Shown here piece after piece: positions 42,955 through 53,580 of a stretch of 64,000 nt of DNA (position 1 is the stretch's first letter; every line of letters starts with the position of its first letter). The translations under genes and the position numbers were made by a program. Below the pieces are notes generated by a model. That model was not told the origin of the DNA and ran no database searches. It was given only the letters and a program-made list of their open reading frames with translations. The stretch comes from Neoarius graeffei (taxonomy: Eukaryota; Chordata; Actinopteri; Siluriformes; Ariidae), in contig NC_083577.1 of the NCBI RefSeq assembly GCF_027579695.1, positions 58,082,283 to 58,146,282 on the forward strand. The letters are read 5' to 3'.

Positions 42955-43530
42955 TTGGAGCACTTTTAGCTTTGATTATTACACACCTTCGCCATGACAA
43001 TGTCACCACTTTTATTTCCATCCGAAGTCGCATTAAATTTTTGCCAAGATCTTGTACTGACAACAGGAGAGTTGAACCTACCCCATAAAGTTTTCTCTAG
43101 CACATTCCAAAAACTTTCAGTGGGGTTAAGGTCAGGACTCTGTGGTTGCCAATTCATGTGTGAAAATGATTCCTGGTGCTTCATTAACCACCCTCACAAT
43201 TTGGTCCCTAATTTTATGCTCATGCCATCAGGAAAGGAAAAAATCCAGTGATGGGATAACAACCTGGTCATTCAGTACATTCAGGTCATCAACTGACTTC
43301 ATTTTATTGCCACATAAAGTTTCTGAACCTCGACCTGACCAACTGAAGCAACCCCAGATCATAACACTGCCTCCACAGGCTTGTACAGTGACCACTATGC
43401 ATGATGGATGCATCACAGTCATTTTTGGGTTGTTCTCTTGTTCTTTTGGAATGGTTTATTTTTCCAAATAACAGCACTTCCCAAAGTGTTTTATTTCTCT
43501 TATACCACAGCAATTTCTCTATGAATACAT
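42955..43530 (-). mobile_element. Degenerate Tc1-like transposase fragment
   Basis: The minus strand reads MNWQPQSPDLNPTESFWNVL (DDE glutamate region) at 43184-42966 and GGSVMIWGCFSWSGRG (glycine box) near 43380. Ends are not found and several frames are broken. A different family from the other copies here. Confidence 0.75.
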
Positions 43531-44043
43531 TTCTTTTTAATTAGTAATGAATGACACATTACTTTTACACTTACACGATAGCAGCTATAAGCAGTCATTC
43601 TCTCACTAACCTATTTTTTTCTCACTTGAGAAACAGAATACATACTTGAATCAATTCAAAATGAAGTAAACGTTCATTAAATGCTGTGAAGTCTGGAAAA
43701 CAGATTGTTTGCATGTGGTTCATCCATGTGGGTTGGGCCTGAGTACCTGGTCTCACTGTCACGCAGCATTTCTAATGCAACTTGTACATTCCATATTGTT
43801 CGGTTACTATTGTAACATGGACTAGTGGAGACCACACCAGTCCTTTCCCTTTGTCTATGTATGTGAAAAAAAACTAGCAGTTATGTATTCTTGCTTCAAA
43901 TTACAGCACCAACATTGTGTTAGAGAACAATGGTCAGTATGCCAGTCCCCTATAGTTATGCTGTTCTGTTGATTTAAATGATAATACTTTTTGTGAAGAC
44001 GAGGATAAAAAGCTTTGGAAACAGAATCTGTCCAACAGACATC

Positions 44044-44989
44044 ATGGGAAAGGTGGGATATTTTTGTACCATTGTTTGTATTAAACTAATGCATTAACTG
44101 CCTTACATTATTCTTATGAATAATGTGACCATTGCTTTATATTCCAGATTATTTTTTACGAGGACAGGAATTTCCAAGGCCGTAGTTATGAGTGCAGCAG
44201 CGACTGCGCAGATCTACACTCCTTTTTCAGCCAATGTAACTCCATCAGAGTGGAAAATGGCTGCTTCATGATCTATGAATGGCCAAATTACACAGGTCAC
44301 CAGTATTTCATGAAAAAAGGTGACTATCCTGGCTTCCACAGTTGGATGGGTGTCAGCAGCAGTATCAGATCCTGTCGCGTAATTCCACCGGTATGCTTTG
44401 TTTATCATTCTGCTATACTGTGGACTTAAGTTGAAACTGTATGAAAAAGTCATGTAATGATAACCCATCCACATAAAATCACAACATTTGGTCGATCAGG
44501 GTATCTGAAGAATATCAAAACAATATAGAAATGCCATTTGAAAATTTTCCCTCTGGTACAGTAATTTTTTTTTTTGTTTAAAATGTAATCTTTCATATTT
44601 CAAATCGCATGCAAAGCAAATTCATTTTTCAAAACCTGTTATGTGGTCAAAATAAATTATCTCGATCTCTTATTGTGTATCATATATTCTGAATACATTC
44701 TTTTATTTGACTTCAGTACAGAGGCTCATACAGACTAAGACTCTATGAAAAGGCTGACTTTAATGGTCATATGATGGAGTTCATGGATGATTGTTCCTCT
44801 GTTTCGGACCGTTTCCATCACCGCCATGTTTACTCCTGTAAAGTGTTGGATGGCTATTGGATCTTCTATGAGTATCCCAACTACAGAGGCAGGCAGTACT
44901 TCCTGAAACCTGGACAGTACAGGAGATATCGTGACTGGTGTGCTACTTGTTCCATTGTAGGCTCTTTCAGACGCATCACTGATTTTTAA
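44044..44989 (+). CDS. crygm: Gamma-M crystallin, copy 1
   Basis: Structural protein of the lens of fish. Exons 44044-44052 (MGK), 44148-44390 and 44717-44989 join into 174 codons, the usual gamma-crystallin plan: a tiny first exon, then one exon per two-Greek-key domain. Domain 1 opens [20 protein letters not shown] and has [20 protein letters not shown]; domain 2 opens [20 protein letters not shown] and has [20 protein letters not shown], ending RRITDF. Several surface methionines fit the gamma-M class. A TATA-like GATAAAA is at 44004-44010 and ATTAAA at 45004. The exact paralogue letter cannot be set by eye. A second copy lies convergent at 47384-48126. Confidence 0.93.
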
Positions 44990-45471
44990 GTATTGTTCTA
45001 TTTATTAAAGAGTATTCATTCCTTCATATAAGTCCATGTTATATGATTTGTTTACAAATAGATAACATATTGATTGACAAGCAGGATGAATAATAATGAA
45101 AGTATATTTTTTAATGGTGCAGTGTTATCTTCATGACCATAATCACCATTCTTTGAAACTGTAATGTTAACAATAAAAGTTGTTCATTATAAATATGTAC
45201 ATAAAGCATAAATATAGTGATATTAAATAATTATCAATATTAAACAGCACCCAACTCAAATAGTGATATGAAATAAAATTTGTCCAATTGTGCTGGAAAA
45301 GAAAGTTACTGTTTTAGTTTCCATCTGCAAACTTGAACTGGCTTTGATATTAACTTTTAACTGTCTGTGTAATTCATGTGCATATAGACACATTCTAAAT
45401 AAATGCATAATTTATTATAAATATTTAATTCACTCAGTAATATTTGATAGTCTCAAACTGTGCATAAAATA

Positions 45472-45472
45472 T

Positions 45473-45502
<30 letters not shown>
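45472..45502 (+). repeat. (TTA)n microsatellite
   Basis: About nine ATT/TTA units just upstream of the R2-like LINE fragment. Confidence 0.85.
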
Positions 45503-45503
<1 letters not shown>

Positions 45504-45537
45504 GCAAAAGATAATTCACAGCAAGCTAAGAATAAAC

Positions 45538-46012
45538 CTAGCAAGCTGGTATTCTTGGGATAGGTATTAAGCCACTTCCCATGGCCTTTGGTACCGCATC
45601 CCATGTCCTTCCATCCTTGTCTAGAACTTTGCGGATTATTGTTGCTGATCCCAGCAAAACTGACTTCTGCATCAGCTCAATGTCCTTAACCATCTCTATC
45701 TCTTCCAACCATTTCTTAAAACTTCTTGGGAGGGTTTCCAGTACGCCAATTGTAACTGGAACAATCTTGACATCTTTCAACTTCCAGACCCTTTTCAGTC
45801 TTTTCCTTGTCTTTACTATAAATTATTGTGTCGAATGGGTATACCACATCTATGATGCAACACTTTCTGGACTCCTTGTCAAGTACTACAATATCAGGTC
45901 TGTTGTTGTTATTACTATTATTATTATTATTGTTGTTGTTGTTGTTGTTTCCCCCTCGGGAAACTCGGATGCCCAGCCTGCAATATACAACCAACCTACT
46001 CAGAATAAACAA
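45538..46012 (-). mobile_element. R2-type LINE C-terminal fragment with trinucleotide run
   Basis: The minus strand reads RPDIVVLDKESRKCCIIDVV, then after a frame change MKDVKIVPVTIGVLETLPRS, QKSVLLGSATIIRKVL. I recognise this as the C-terminal restriction-like endonuclease region of R2-type (or NeSL-like) non-LTR elements. Just before RPDI a (AAT/AAC)n run at about 45903-45948 encodes asparagines. The frame breaks once within the endonuclease text. The microsatellite-rich 5' junction suggests a truncated copy. Confidence 0.6.
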
Positions 46013-46442
46013 ATCACCAAATATTATTGTTTCATATCATTAATACCACAATTTATTTGTTTATTTATTTATTTTGTCAAGGTCAATACTACCAAGACAC
46101 CAACCAACAAGACGGCACAGGCATCAATGCAGCTGCCTTCTGTTTTGCACTCACCCAAGAAGATTATCCAAAGGCAACTATACTGGTTATTCGTAGTATT
46201 GCAGTAGTAGGGGTGTTGGAACTTTTAAGAGGCCATTTTCATGATATTAAAAATAAAAAGAATAACTATAATGTAAAATTAAATAATGAAAACTAAGTCT
46301 AGAAAACATCTATGTTTATTACTTTGCATTCACCTGAGAAGAAGGGGGGGGGGGGGGTGTCACATTTCTATGGTGAATCTGAAGGATTTTTTTTTTTTTA
46401 AATGTTCAAAGACACTAGGAATTAGCAATGATCATTAATAGT

Positions 46443-46695
46443 GCAGACTGTCAGAAATAGGGGTACAGTGGAGTCCATTTCTGTCCCCCAAGGTACAATC
46501 TACAATAATGTACCCTGTAGGGCTCATTACTAGACCTCAAGGTAACTATGTATACCTTTTTAGGGACAAAAATGTACATATATGTTCCCAAGCAGTATAT
46601 AAAGAGTAAAAATAAGTACTTTAGAGGGTACTGCCCCAGCGACAAGCCGTTGTACCCCTAAAGGTATAATAATGTATTTTATTTTCTGAGAGTGC
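46443..46695. mobile_element. Short MITE (GCACTCTCAGAAAATA-type ends)
   Basis: The left end GCAGACTGTCAGAAATA and right end TATTTTCTGAGAGTGC are near-perfect inverted repeats; the inside alternates GGTAC/GTACC words typical of a fish MITE family. It is about 250 bp and non-coding. Confidence 0.65.
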
Positions 46696-46913
46696 AGGGG
46701 TATTAAGTTGGTTTTGTAAATATATATATTTTTTAAAACCCTGACTTATGTTGTTCTGTTTTAAATTTAGGAACAGTTCATTCTTTTTTATAATCTTTAT
46801 AATCGATACACTATTGATTATAAATACGTTTGTAACATTTTCCAGTCAAGAATCATTATTATCCTTAGACAGAATTACCCTTTTGATTTTGAAAATGAAT
46901 TTTAACTGTTTTG

Positions 46914-47256
46914 GACGTCATGGTGGTGTAGTGGTTAGCACTGTTGCCTCACAGCAAGAAGGTCCTGGGTTCAAGCCCAGTGACTGGCGGGGGCCTTTCT
47001 GTGTGGAGTTTGCATGCTCTCCTATGTCTGCGTGGGCTTCCTCCGGGTGCTCCGGTTTCCCCCACAGTCCAAAGACTTGCAGGTTAGGTTAATTGGTGAC
47101 TCTAAATTGACCATAGGTGTGAGTGTGAATGGTTGTTTGTGTCAGCCCTGTGATGACCTGGCGACTTGTCCAGGGTGTACCCCGCCTCTCACCCATTGTC
47201 AGCTGGGATAGGCTCCAGCTTGCACGCAACCCTGTAGAACAGGATAAGTGGCTACA
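46914..47256 (+). repeat. V-SINE-type SINE
   Basis: The head (GTGGTGTAGTGGTTAGCACT), V core and tail (AGCTGGGATAGGCTCCAGC, ending AGATAATGGATGGATG) are present. More diverged than the copies at 17754 and 40750. Confidence 0.9.
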
Positions 47257-47383
47257 GATAATGGATGGATGTTTTGATTAACTGCAGGACAGCAATAACT
47301 CACCAAATAACAAAAAAAAATCAATTTAGAAACAATAAATTGAAATTTATTGGTCAAACTCCACTGTTCAAAATTTTAGCCAC

Positions 47384-48126
47384 TCAGTTTGAGAAGATAA
47401 TGCGCTTGATGGAACCAATCCTTGGGGTGATGGCACCCCAGTCACTGTATCTCCTGTATTCACCAGGTCTCAGCAGAAACTGTCTGCCTCTATAATTGGG
47501 ATGCTCATAGAACAGCCAGTATCCATCAAGCACATTACAGGAATAGATGTCATTGAAGTGGAAGTGATCATATACAGATGGACAGTCATCAGTAAACTCC
47601 ATTGTCTGTCCACCAAAGTCAGAACGCTGATAGATCCTCATTCTATGAGACCCTTGATGCTAGGGATGAAAAACATTTTAATCTTAATATATACAAAATA
47701 AACAATATTTCTATAAATATATTTCTATTATGCAATGAGGATCACCTGAGGTATCATACGACAGGATCTGATGCAGTCATTAAAACCCATCCACCGTTGA
47801 TATTCGGGGTATTCCCCTATCTGGAGAAAGTACTGGTAACCCATAAAGTTTGGCCGTTCATACACCATCCAGTAGCAACTTTCTACTTGAATGGAGTTGC
47901 AGCAGTTGATATGGGAGTATAGGTCAGCACAATCGCTGCTGCACTCATAGCAACGGCCCTGAAAGTTCTTGTCCTCGTAGAAGATAATCTGGAACCATTT
48001 TTTTTTTGTTAGATGGTATGTTTAATCAAACATTTTTAAACCTAATTAGGTCTTCGCTTGCAGTTGTGATTATAAGTGCATATGATTGAATAAAAAAACA
48101 GGAGCTGGTAGGCTTACCTTTCCCAT
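47384..48126 (-). CDS. crygm: Gamma-M crystallin, copy 2
   Basis: Exons 48126-48118 (MGK), 47988-47746 and 47659-47384 join into 175 codons. Domain 1 reads [39 protein letters not shown] and [16 protein letters not shown]; domain 2 reads [40 protein letters not shown] and ends RIIFSN. A TATAAAA (complement of 48181-48187) lies about 55 bp before the start codon and AATAAA (complement of 47346-47351) lies 33 nt after the stop. It is cysteine-rich in domain 1, and convergent with copy 1, from which it has diverged clearly, so the duplication is not recent. Confidence 0.93.
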
Positions 48127-49178
48127 AGTGATGGATTAGCAGCGTATCACTTCAACACTGCCAGTGATTAACAGTGACTCTTTTATATCGTTTCAGATAA
48201 GCCACATTGACAGTGACATCAATTAACTTCTGATGTCAGCTTTTTTATTCAACAGAATGCTCTGTTGCCACAAAGCAACAAAAGGTATTTGCACTACATT
48301 TGCTCATTCTGACAAAGAATTAAACGACATTCGTTAACCCTTTGTGTGGATGCATGTCATAACAGAGCACACGTTTATGGATTCTAAACAGATACAGGAA
48401 AAATATGCAAAACCCAAACTAAACCAAAAGGTTAACCCTGGACCCCAGAGCAGTAAAGCACCAACATCATGTACCTCACCCCTGTGCAACCCCCTGCATG
48501 GATCTGAAAAACTAAATATTCTGAATCTTAAATTTTTTATGCCTCTTAATTTTTTTTTTTAAAGAACCACTTTACATGCATTATGTTGAGTTTGCAGTCA
48601 GAAATCTCTCGGTCACACTGCATGTCCAACACTCTCCTCCTTACCATTTCCATTATTATACATACATACATACAAACAAACAACACCCCTCAAATCTAGA
48701 CCTCTTAAAGGTTCTTGGCTTGGACCTCTAGGGAAACCCTTACTGGTTCTATGTTGGACATTTCAAAAGTCTGTTTCCCTATTAGAAAGGGCTCTGAACT
48801 AGAACCCTTATAGGAAGCTAAGAAACCCTAAACCCTAAACTAGTTGTGATCAGTTTTACATTAAGATGTAAAGATTATATCACTGATTAGACAAAGGTTA
48901 TATGTAAAGCTGACACATAATTAAGTTATATTTCTGTAATTGTAGTCACAGTGATAACTTCTGGATTGGATTGTGTGATTCTTATCATCAGAATATTTCT
49001 TTCCTTTCAGGTTTTTCTATTCGACTGTTTCAACATCTCCCTCTAGCGGTTAAACATTCTACTAGTGTTTATTAATGCACTCTTTAAAAAAAAGGACATA
49101 TTCTAACAGAATTAGAAGAGTTTATGAAACATAAAATTAATGAAAAAGAGAATTCAGAAAATAAAAACGAGATCACAC

Positions 49179-49180
<2 letters not shown>
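48127..49180. other. Intergenic, upstream of crystallin copy 2
   Basis: The proximal 70 bp hold the TATA box of the minus-strand crystallin gene. The rest is AT-rich with no recognised feature. Confidence 0.5.

Positions 49181-49237
<57 letters not shown>
49179..49237 (+). repeat. (TG)n(AG)n compound microsatellite
   Basis: About 14 GT units followed by about 13 GA units. Confidence 0.95.
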
Positions 49238-49239
<2 letters not shown>

Positions 49240-49576
49240 AAGAGAACTAACAAAACCTTGTTTGGGTGGCTGCCAGTCAACTCAACACTTTCCCTAAATA
49301 AACTGATACAGTACAATGAAGTACACCATGTTGATGACTCTGGTGATTTGTATCATGCCCTGTACTTATCCAGAGGCTCCACTGCTGCAGGCAGAGGTGC
49401 TGAAACAACATCTGTGGAGACCTACAGCAAGCCATTTTCAACAAATATATTAAACCCATGTTTATTCAGACCTCCTTATAGGCATCCATTTACAGTGGTG
49501 TTTGAAAGTTTGTGAAGCCTTTAGAATTTTCTATATTTCTGCATAAATATAACCTAAAACATCAGATTTTCACAAA

Positions 49577-49940
49577 AGAAAAGAAAGCACAACTTTATTC
49601 ATCGCACACTTGTGAAATTTCCTCTCTGTGTTTAACCCATCTGAAGCAGTGAGCACGCACATACCCAGAGCAGTGGGCAGCCATGCTAACAGTGCCCAGG
49701 AAGCAGTTGGGAGTTAGGTGCCTCGCTCAAGGGCACCTCAGCCCAAGGCCGTCCCATATTAACCTAACCTGCATGTCTTTGGATTGTGGGGGAAACCAGA
49801 GCACCCAGAGGAAACCCACACAGACACGGGGAGAACATGCAAACTCCACACAGAAAGGCCCTTGCTGGCTGCTGGGTTTGAACTGAGAACCTTCTTGCTG
49901 TGAGGCGACCGTGCTAACCACTACACCACCGTGCCACCCA
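49577..49940 (-). repeat. V-SINE-core SINE, second subfamily
   Basis: A minus-strand copy with the tail containing CAACTTTATTCATCGCACAC and CAGAGCAGTGGGCAGCCATG, like 20430-20823, joined to the shared V core and head. It is inserted into the left inverted repeat of the Tc1. Confidence 0.85.
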
Positions 49941-50319
49941 TCAAGTCCTAAAAGTAGATAAAGTCCTAAAAGTAGATGAAGAGAACCCAGTTAAACAAAT
50001 GAGACAAAAATATTATACTTGGTCATTTATTTATTGAGGAAAATGATCCAATATTACATATCTGTGAGTGGCAAAAGTATGTGAACCTTTGCTTTCAGTA
50101 TCTGGTGTGACCCCCTTGTGCAGCAATAACTGCAACTAAACGTTTCCGGCAACTGTTGATCAGTCCTGCACACCGGCTTGGAGGAATTTTAACCCATTCC
50201 TCCGTACAGAACAGCTTCAACTCTGGGATGTTGGTGGGTTTCCTCACATGAACTACTTGCTTCAGGTCCTTCCACAACATTTCGATTGGATTAAGGTCAG
50301 GACTTTGACTTGGCCATTC

Positions 50320-50841
50320 CTAAACAATAACTTTATTCTTCTTTAACCATTCTTTGGTAGAACGACTTGTGTGCTTAGGGTCATTGTCTTGCTGCATGAC
50401 CCACCTTCTCTTGAGATTCAGTTCATGGACAGATGTCTTGGCATTTTCCTTTAGAATTTGCTGGTATAATTCAGAATTCATTGTTCCATCAATGATGGCA
50501 AGCCATCCTAGCCCAGATGCATCAAAACAGGCCCAAACCATGATACTACCACCACCATGTTTCACAGATGGGATAAGGTTCTTATACTGGAATGCAGTAT
50601 TTTCCTTTCTCCAAGCATAACGCTTCTCATTTAAACCAAAAAGTTCTATTTTGGTCTCATCTGTCCCCAAAACATTTTTCCAATAGCCTTCTGGCTTATT
50701 CACATGATCTTTAGCAAACTGCAGACGAGCAGCAATGTTCTTTTTGGAGAGCAGTGGCTTTCTCCTTGCAACCTTGCCATGAACACCATTGTTGTTCAGT
50801 GTTCTCCTGATGGTGGACTCATGAACATTAACATTAGCCAA
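50320..50841 (-). pseudogene. Tc1 transposase fragment
   Basis: The 173-codon open piece covers the second DNA-binding part to just past the second catalytic aspartate (DNDPKHTS). The GTDETKIE first-aspartate motif has G in place of the usual W. The rest of the gene is separated by a frame change downstream and by the hAT-like insert upstream. Confidence 0.85.
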
Positions 50842-50896
50842 TGTGAGAGAGGCCTTTAGTTGCTTAGAAGTTACCCTGGGGTCCTTTGTGACTTCA

Positions 50897-51754
50897 CCGA
50901 TGGATTAATTTGCTGTTTCTCACCTGTGAAAGGTAATCCCATATGATCTCGTTTGGACGGTAAACCTGTTGGTACAGTTAAACGCAGCTAATCTTTATTC
51001 TCCGCTTTGACCTCTCCAATATGGCGGCGAGGATGACGTATGATTCTACGCGGAAGGCAGCGTCTTTAATGGTCCGGAATAAATTGGATTAATTTGCTCC
51101 TCTATGCCCTTTTTGAGGAATGTATTGTCGGACTTAAATCAACATCTGAAGAGGTGAGATCGCTCCTTTTTTCCCCTATTTTTGCTGGTGGGATTGCACC
51201 ATTACACAAATATTCACAGTGAAAATATTTTGTAAGCGCGTTTCATGAACCAAGTTATAGGATTTGTTGACAACTCACATCGCAATGAGAAGATCATTGG
51301 CACTACTGGTGTTAAGAATCAGACCATTTCATAAATGAATATTTTGCTGTAGAGCTGCAGTGTTTGTACAATTGCATGTTTTTGCTTCACTGTCACTATT
51401 CTGCTTCTTGCATTACTACTGTGAACTAACACTGAACATAATAAAATAATATCCAAGCTCGTGTTTCACTCTCACTAGTGCTCTGTAAGGCTTTTTCCTG
51501 GTGATATTCGTTACACTTCTACCCGGCGTGAAGCACTCACAGTCATGTGGTTGTGACGTCATCGTAAACAAATCCGTTCTACTCATCCAGACGACTTCAC
51601 AACGGCAACGTTGCCAGATCTTTCCACCCTGGAACCCGTTCTCAAAAAGATTGTGTTTTGGGCACTCAAAACGCCGGTGCCGTGTGGACGCCAGGCCTAA
51701 ACGATAAGCAATTGTATCGGAGTCACCCGAATCCGTTGCCGTGTGGACAGGGCC
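50897..51754 (-). mobile_element. Non-autonomous hAT-like element, partial copy C
   Basis: The right end GTGTGGACAGGGCC and text such as GAAGCACTCACAGTCATGTG match copies A and B; the other end is missing (it begins in the internal repeat, CGATGGATTAATTTGC). About 230 bp near 51282-51510 are absent from the other copies. It interrupts the Tc1 transposase. Confidence 0.7.
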
Positions 51755-52339
51755 TAAAACACACCATGCTCTTGGAGTGATCTTTGTTGGTCGACCACTC
51801 CTGGGGAGGGTAACAATGGTCTTGAATTTCCTCCATTTGTACACAATCTGTCTGACTGTGGATTGGTGGAGTCCAAAATCTTTAGAGATGGTTTTGTAAC
51901 CTTTTCCAGCCTGATGAGCATCAACAAAGCTTTTTCTGAGGTCCTCAGAAATCTCCTTTGTTCGTGCCATGATACACTTCCACAAACATGTGTTGTGAAG
52001 ATCAGACTTTGATAGATCCCTGTTCTTTAAATAAAACAGGGTGCCCACTCACACCTGATTGTCATCCCATTGATTGAAAACACCTGACTCTAATTTCACC
52101 TTCAAATTAACTGCTAATTCTAGAGGTTCACATACTTTTGCCACTCACAGATATGTAATATTGGATCATTTTCCTCAATAAATAAATGATTAAGTATAAT
52201 ATTTTTGTCTCATTTGTTTAACTGGGTTCTCTTTATCTACTTTTAGGACTTGTGTGGAAAATCTGATGATGTTTTGGGTCATATTTATGCAGAAATATAG
52301 AAAATTCTAAAGGGTTCACAAACTTTCAAGCACCACTGT

Positions 52340-53159
52340 ATGTAGGCTATTTAAAAGGCAGGTCTTTGTAGATATTGTATTGTATAGTATTTCTGTGAGC
52401 CTTGAAGCTTCCTTTAGTTATAAAAGTTGTCTCAATGCAGTACACTAAATATATCTCCTACTCCAGCCAATCAGCAGCAGAAAAATCTAATGATAATTTA
52501 TCGAGTAATGTCATATAATCACAGTGTTTGGCATTAATTTATTGTTTTAAATTACAAATAAAATCCCACATTTGTTTTGTGACAATTTGCTCAAGTTGCA
52601 AAAATTGAATTTGGTAAAAAGTTGTAATTTATCTTATCACACCTCATAAAACCCATGAGGTATTCATTCATTCATTCATTTATTTAATATTGGTTCTTTC
52701 AGGGTTTGGATCTGTAAAGTGTGGTTTTCAATACCACAGGGGTCTTACAATCAAACATGGACTAACACAGTGGGTGTGGCCATAATTTAACACAGTGGCC
52801 CATGTGTTAATTAGCTGGCAGTTGAGATGGGATCCTGCAAGGTCATCATGGAGACACCCCTGCTGTAGTGTAAAAGTAGGGCAAATAGATGGAGACATCT
52901 AATACGGTGGCAGTGCTTACAAGGGGAAAAGCACCTAGAAAGGCTTTAAATTGCTATAATCATTAAAACAAGTCAACATTTGCAAAAACTGCTCAAGTCT
53001 CGCTCACTGTACAGTGGATAACTTAAAGCTTAAATTCTACTGAAATAAAAAAATGACCCTGATGCTTACAGTGAAGATCTTTCCAACACACTTAGCACTG
53101 CTTGACTCTATAGTATACAGTTGTAAAAGTGTAATTATTTATATTTTCACTATACAGTG
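52340..53159. other. Intergenic, nothing recognised
   Basis: AT-rich sequence with no coding frame or repeat that I can name. Confidence 0.5.
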
Positions 53160-53375
53160 TCACAAAGAAGAGGATGGGTTACCTTTTGAGTTTGGTTCCT
53201 CTCGAGGTTTCTTCCTCATGTCATCTTAGAGGGTTTTTCCTTGCCATCATCACCTCTGACTTGCTCTTTTGGGGCAAATCTAAATCTATATCAGGATATC
53301 TGTAAAGCTGCTTTGTGAAAATGCCCATTGTTAAAAGCATGATACAAATAAAATTGAATTAAACTGAATGCAGCA
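53160..53375 (+). repeat. Retroposon 3' tail ending in ATTGAATT repeats
   Basis: The text GTTTGGTTCCTCTCGAGG, TTTCTTCCTCATGTCATCTT and GCTGCTTTGTGAAAATG leading to AATAAAATTGAATTAAACTG is a very common fish repeat, probably a LINE-derived 3' end. Confidence 0.65.
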
Positions 53376-53580
53376 TTTGCCATCATTTGGTTATTTTCTG
53401 TGCTTTATTGTTCCAGTGTTTGGCAAATAAATAGTAATATGACATTAAAATTTGCAGCAATTGTCATGTTTAGACCATACAAAGGTTGTGAACTTTAAAC
53501 CTGAATGCCTGAATATATGTTTTACATTTAGTCATGTCAGTTTTAAAGAATCCACACATATGCTGTGGTAGTTGAAACTA

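Larger units (their letters stand above)
49493..52338 (-). mobile_element. Tc1 element (CAGTGGTGCTTGAAAG family), minus orientation, with two inserts
   Basis: The ends CAGTGGTGTTTGAAAGTTTG and CTTTCAAGCACCACTG are flanked by TA (49491-49492, 52339-52340). The minus-strand transposase appears as HARTKEISEDLRKSFVDAHQ-like text near 51975, [47 protein letters not shown] and [15 protein letters not shown] (50841-50320), then EMLWKDLK-like text to 50095. A SINE (49577-49940) sits in one inverted repeat and a hAT-like partial copy (50897-51754) in the coding part. Confidence 0.9.

Noticed and set aside
45828-46043. Leucine-rich frame [10 protein letters not shown]
   Set aside because: It is the complement of the AAT/AAC repeat in the R2-like fragment, not a membrane protein.
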